From an uncultured Bacteroides sp. (GTDB taxonomy: Bacteria; Bacteroidota; Bacteroidia; Bacteroidales; Bacteroidaceae), in NCBI GenBank assembly GCA_902388495.1, contig CABMPP010000014.1:24962-88961 (forward strand): a DNA stretch of 64,000 nt, read 5' to 3'. Position 1 is the first letter of the stretch. Every line of letters starts with the position of its first letter. This document shows, piece by piece, positions 63,950-64,000 of this stretch. A program made the translations under genes and the position numbers. The notes below the pieces were generated by a model. It did no database searches and was not told where the DNA came from. It saw only the letters and a list, made by a program, of their open reading frames with translations.

Positions 63950-64000
63950 ATGGGAATTTAGGGGCGTAGCGCCCCGGCAAGATTTCCTTTCGGCATGTTT

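Overview
The window reads as chromosome of a gut Bacteroides species or close relative. Several things point there: promoters with the Bacteroidetes -7 element TAnnTTTG, in places with a TTTG box 19-20 bp upstream; a SusC/SusD pair; SLBB-type polysaccharide export; a nanLET-type sialic acid operon; a Bacteroidales-1/6S-type RNA directly after rplT; and weak ribosome binding sites. I see no rRNA, insertion sequence or CRISPR array. One tRNA is present.

Layout. 1-5.0 kb: galactose genes on the minus strand (lipoprotein mutarotase cut by the window edge, galK, an MFS sugar transporter, a second mutarotase), divergent from manA at 5.1-6.1 kb. 6.1-8.6 kb: three small envelope/stress-type genes and a DEAD-box helicase (minus). 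8.8-9.3 kb: a SPOR-domain lipoprotein. 9.5-17.1 kb: a PAPS-forming sulfation operon (cysQ, SLC13 permease, cysC, cysD, cysN, sulfotransferase, PCMD-domain protein) with no PAPS reductase, so it points to sulfation of a metabolite and not to sulfate assimilation.

17.2-28.5 kb is the most unusual part. Two paralogous four-gene surface-protein operons (a secreted DUF-like protein, a lipoprotein with a His-rich tail, an OmpA protein and a YjbH-like protein) face away from each other on either side of a tyrosine recombinase. The right operon has a consensus promoter and a complete first gene with a signal peptide. The left operon has neither, and its first gene begins abruptly at a 29-bp inverted repeat (28/29 identical) shared with the right gene. 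Inverting the 2.3-kb segment between the repeats would move the promoter, signal peptide and N-terminus in frame onto the left operon. I propose a recombinase-driven allele switch for two surface operons. This is inference, but it makes sharp predictions.

28.6-35.3 kb: housekeeping genes (ruvX, def, a TPR protein, thrS-infC-rpmI-rplT), followed by a 6S-type RNA at 35.5 kb. 35.8-39.3 kb: paaK, iorB and iorA for aryl-pyruvate/aryl-acetate metabolism, then mltG and tRNA-Thr(CGT). 40.9-47.1 kb: exopolysaccharide genes (CapD-like enzyme, Wza, Wzz, a NusG N-domain protein, WbuC) with no glycosyltransferases. 47.1-59.8 kb: a sialic acid locus (ROK regulator, YhcH, NanT-like MFS, NanL, NanE, SusC, SusD, a beta-propeller protein and a creatininase-family enzyme), with two promoters carrying the same AT-rich palindrome at the same distance from the -7 box. 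60.3-63.9 kb: dnaJ, grpE and an ABC-F ATPase.
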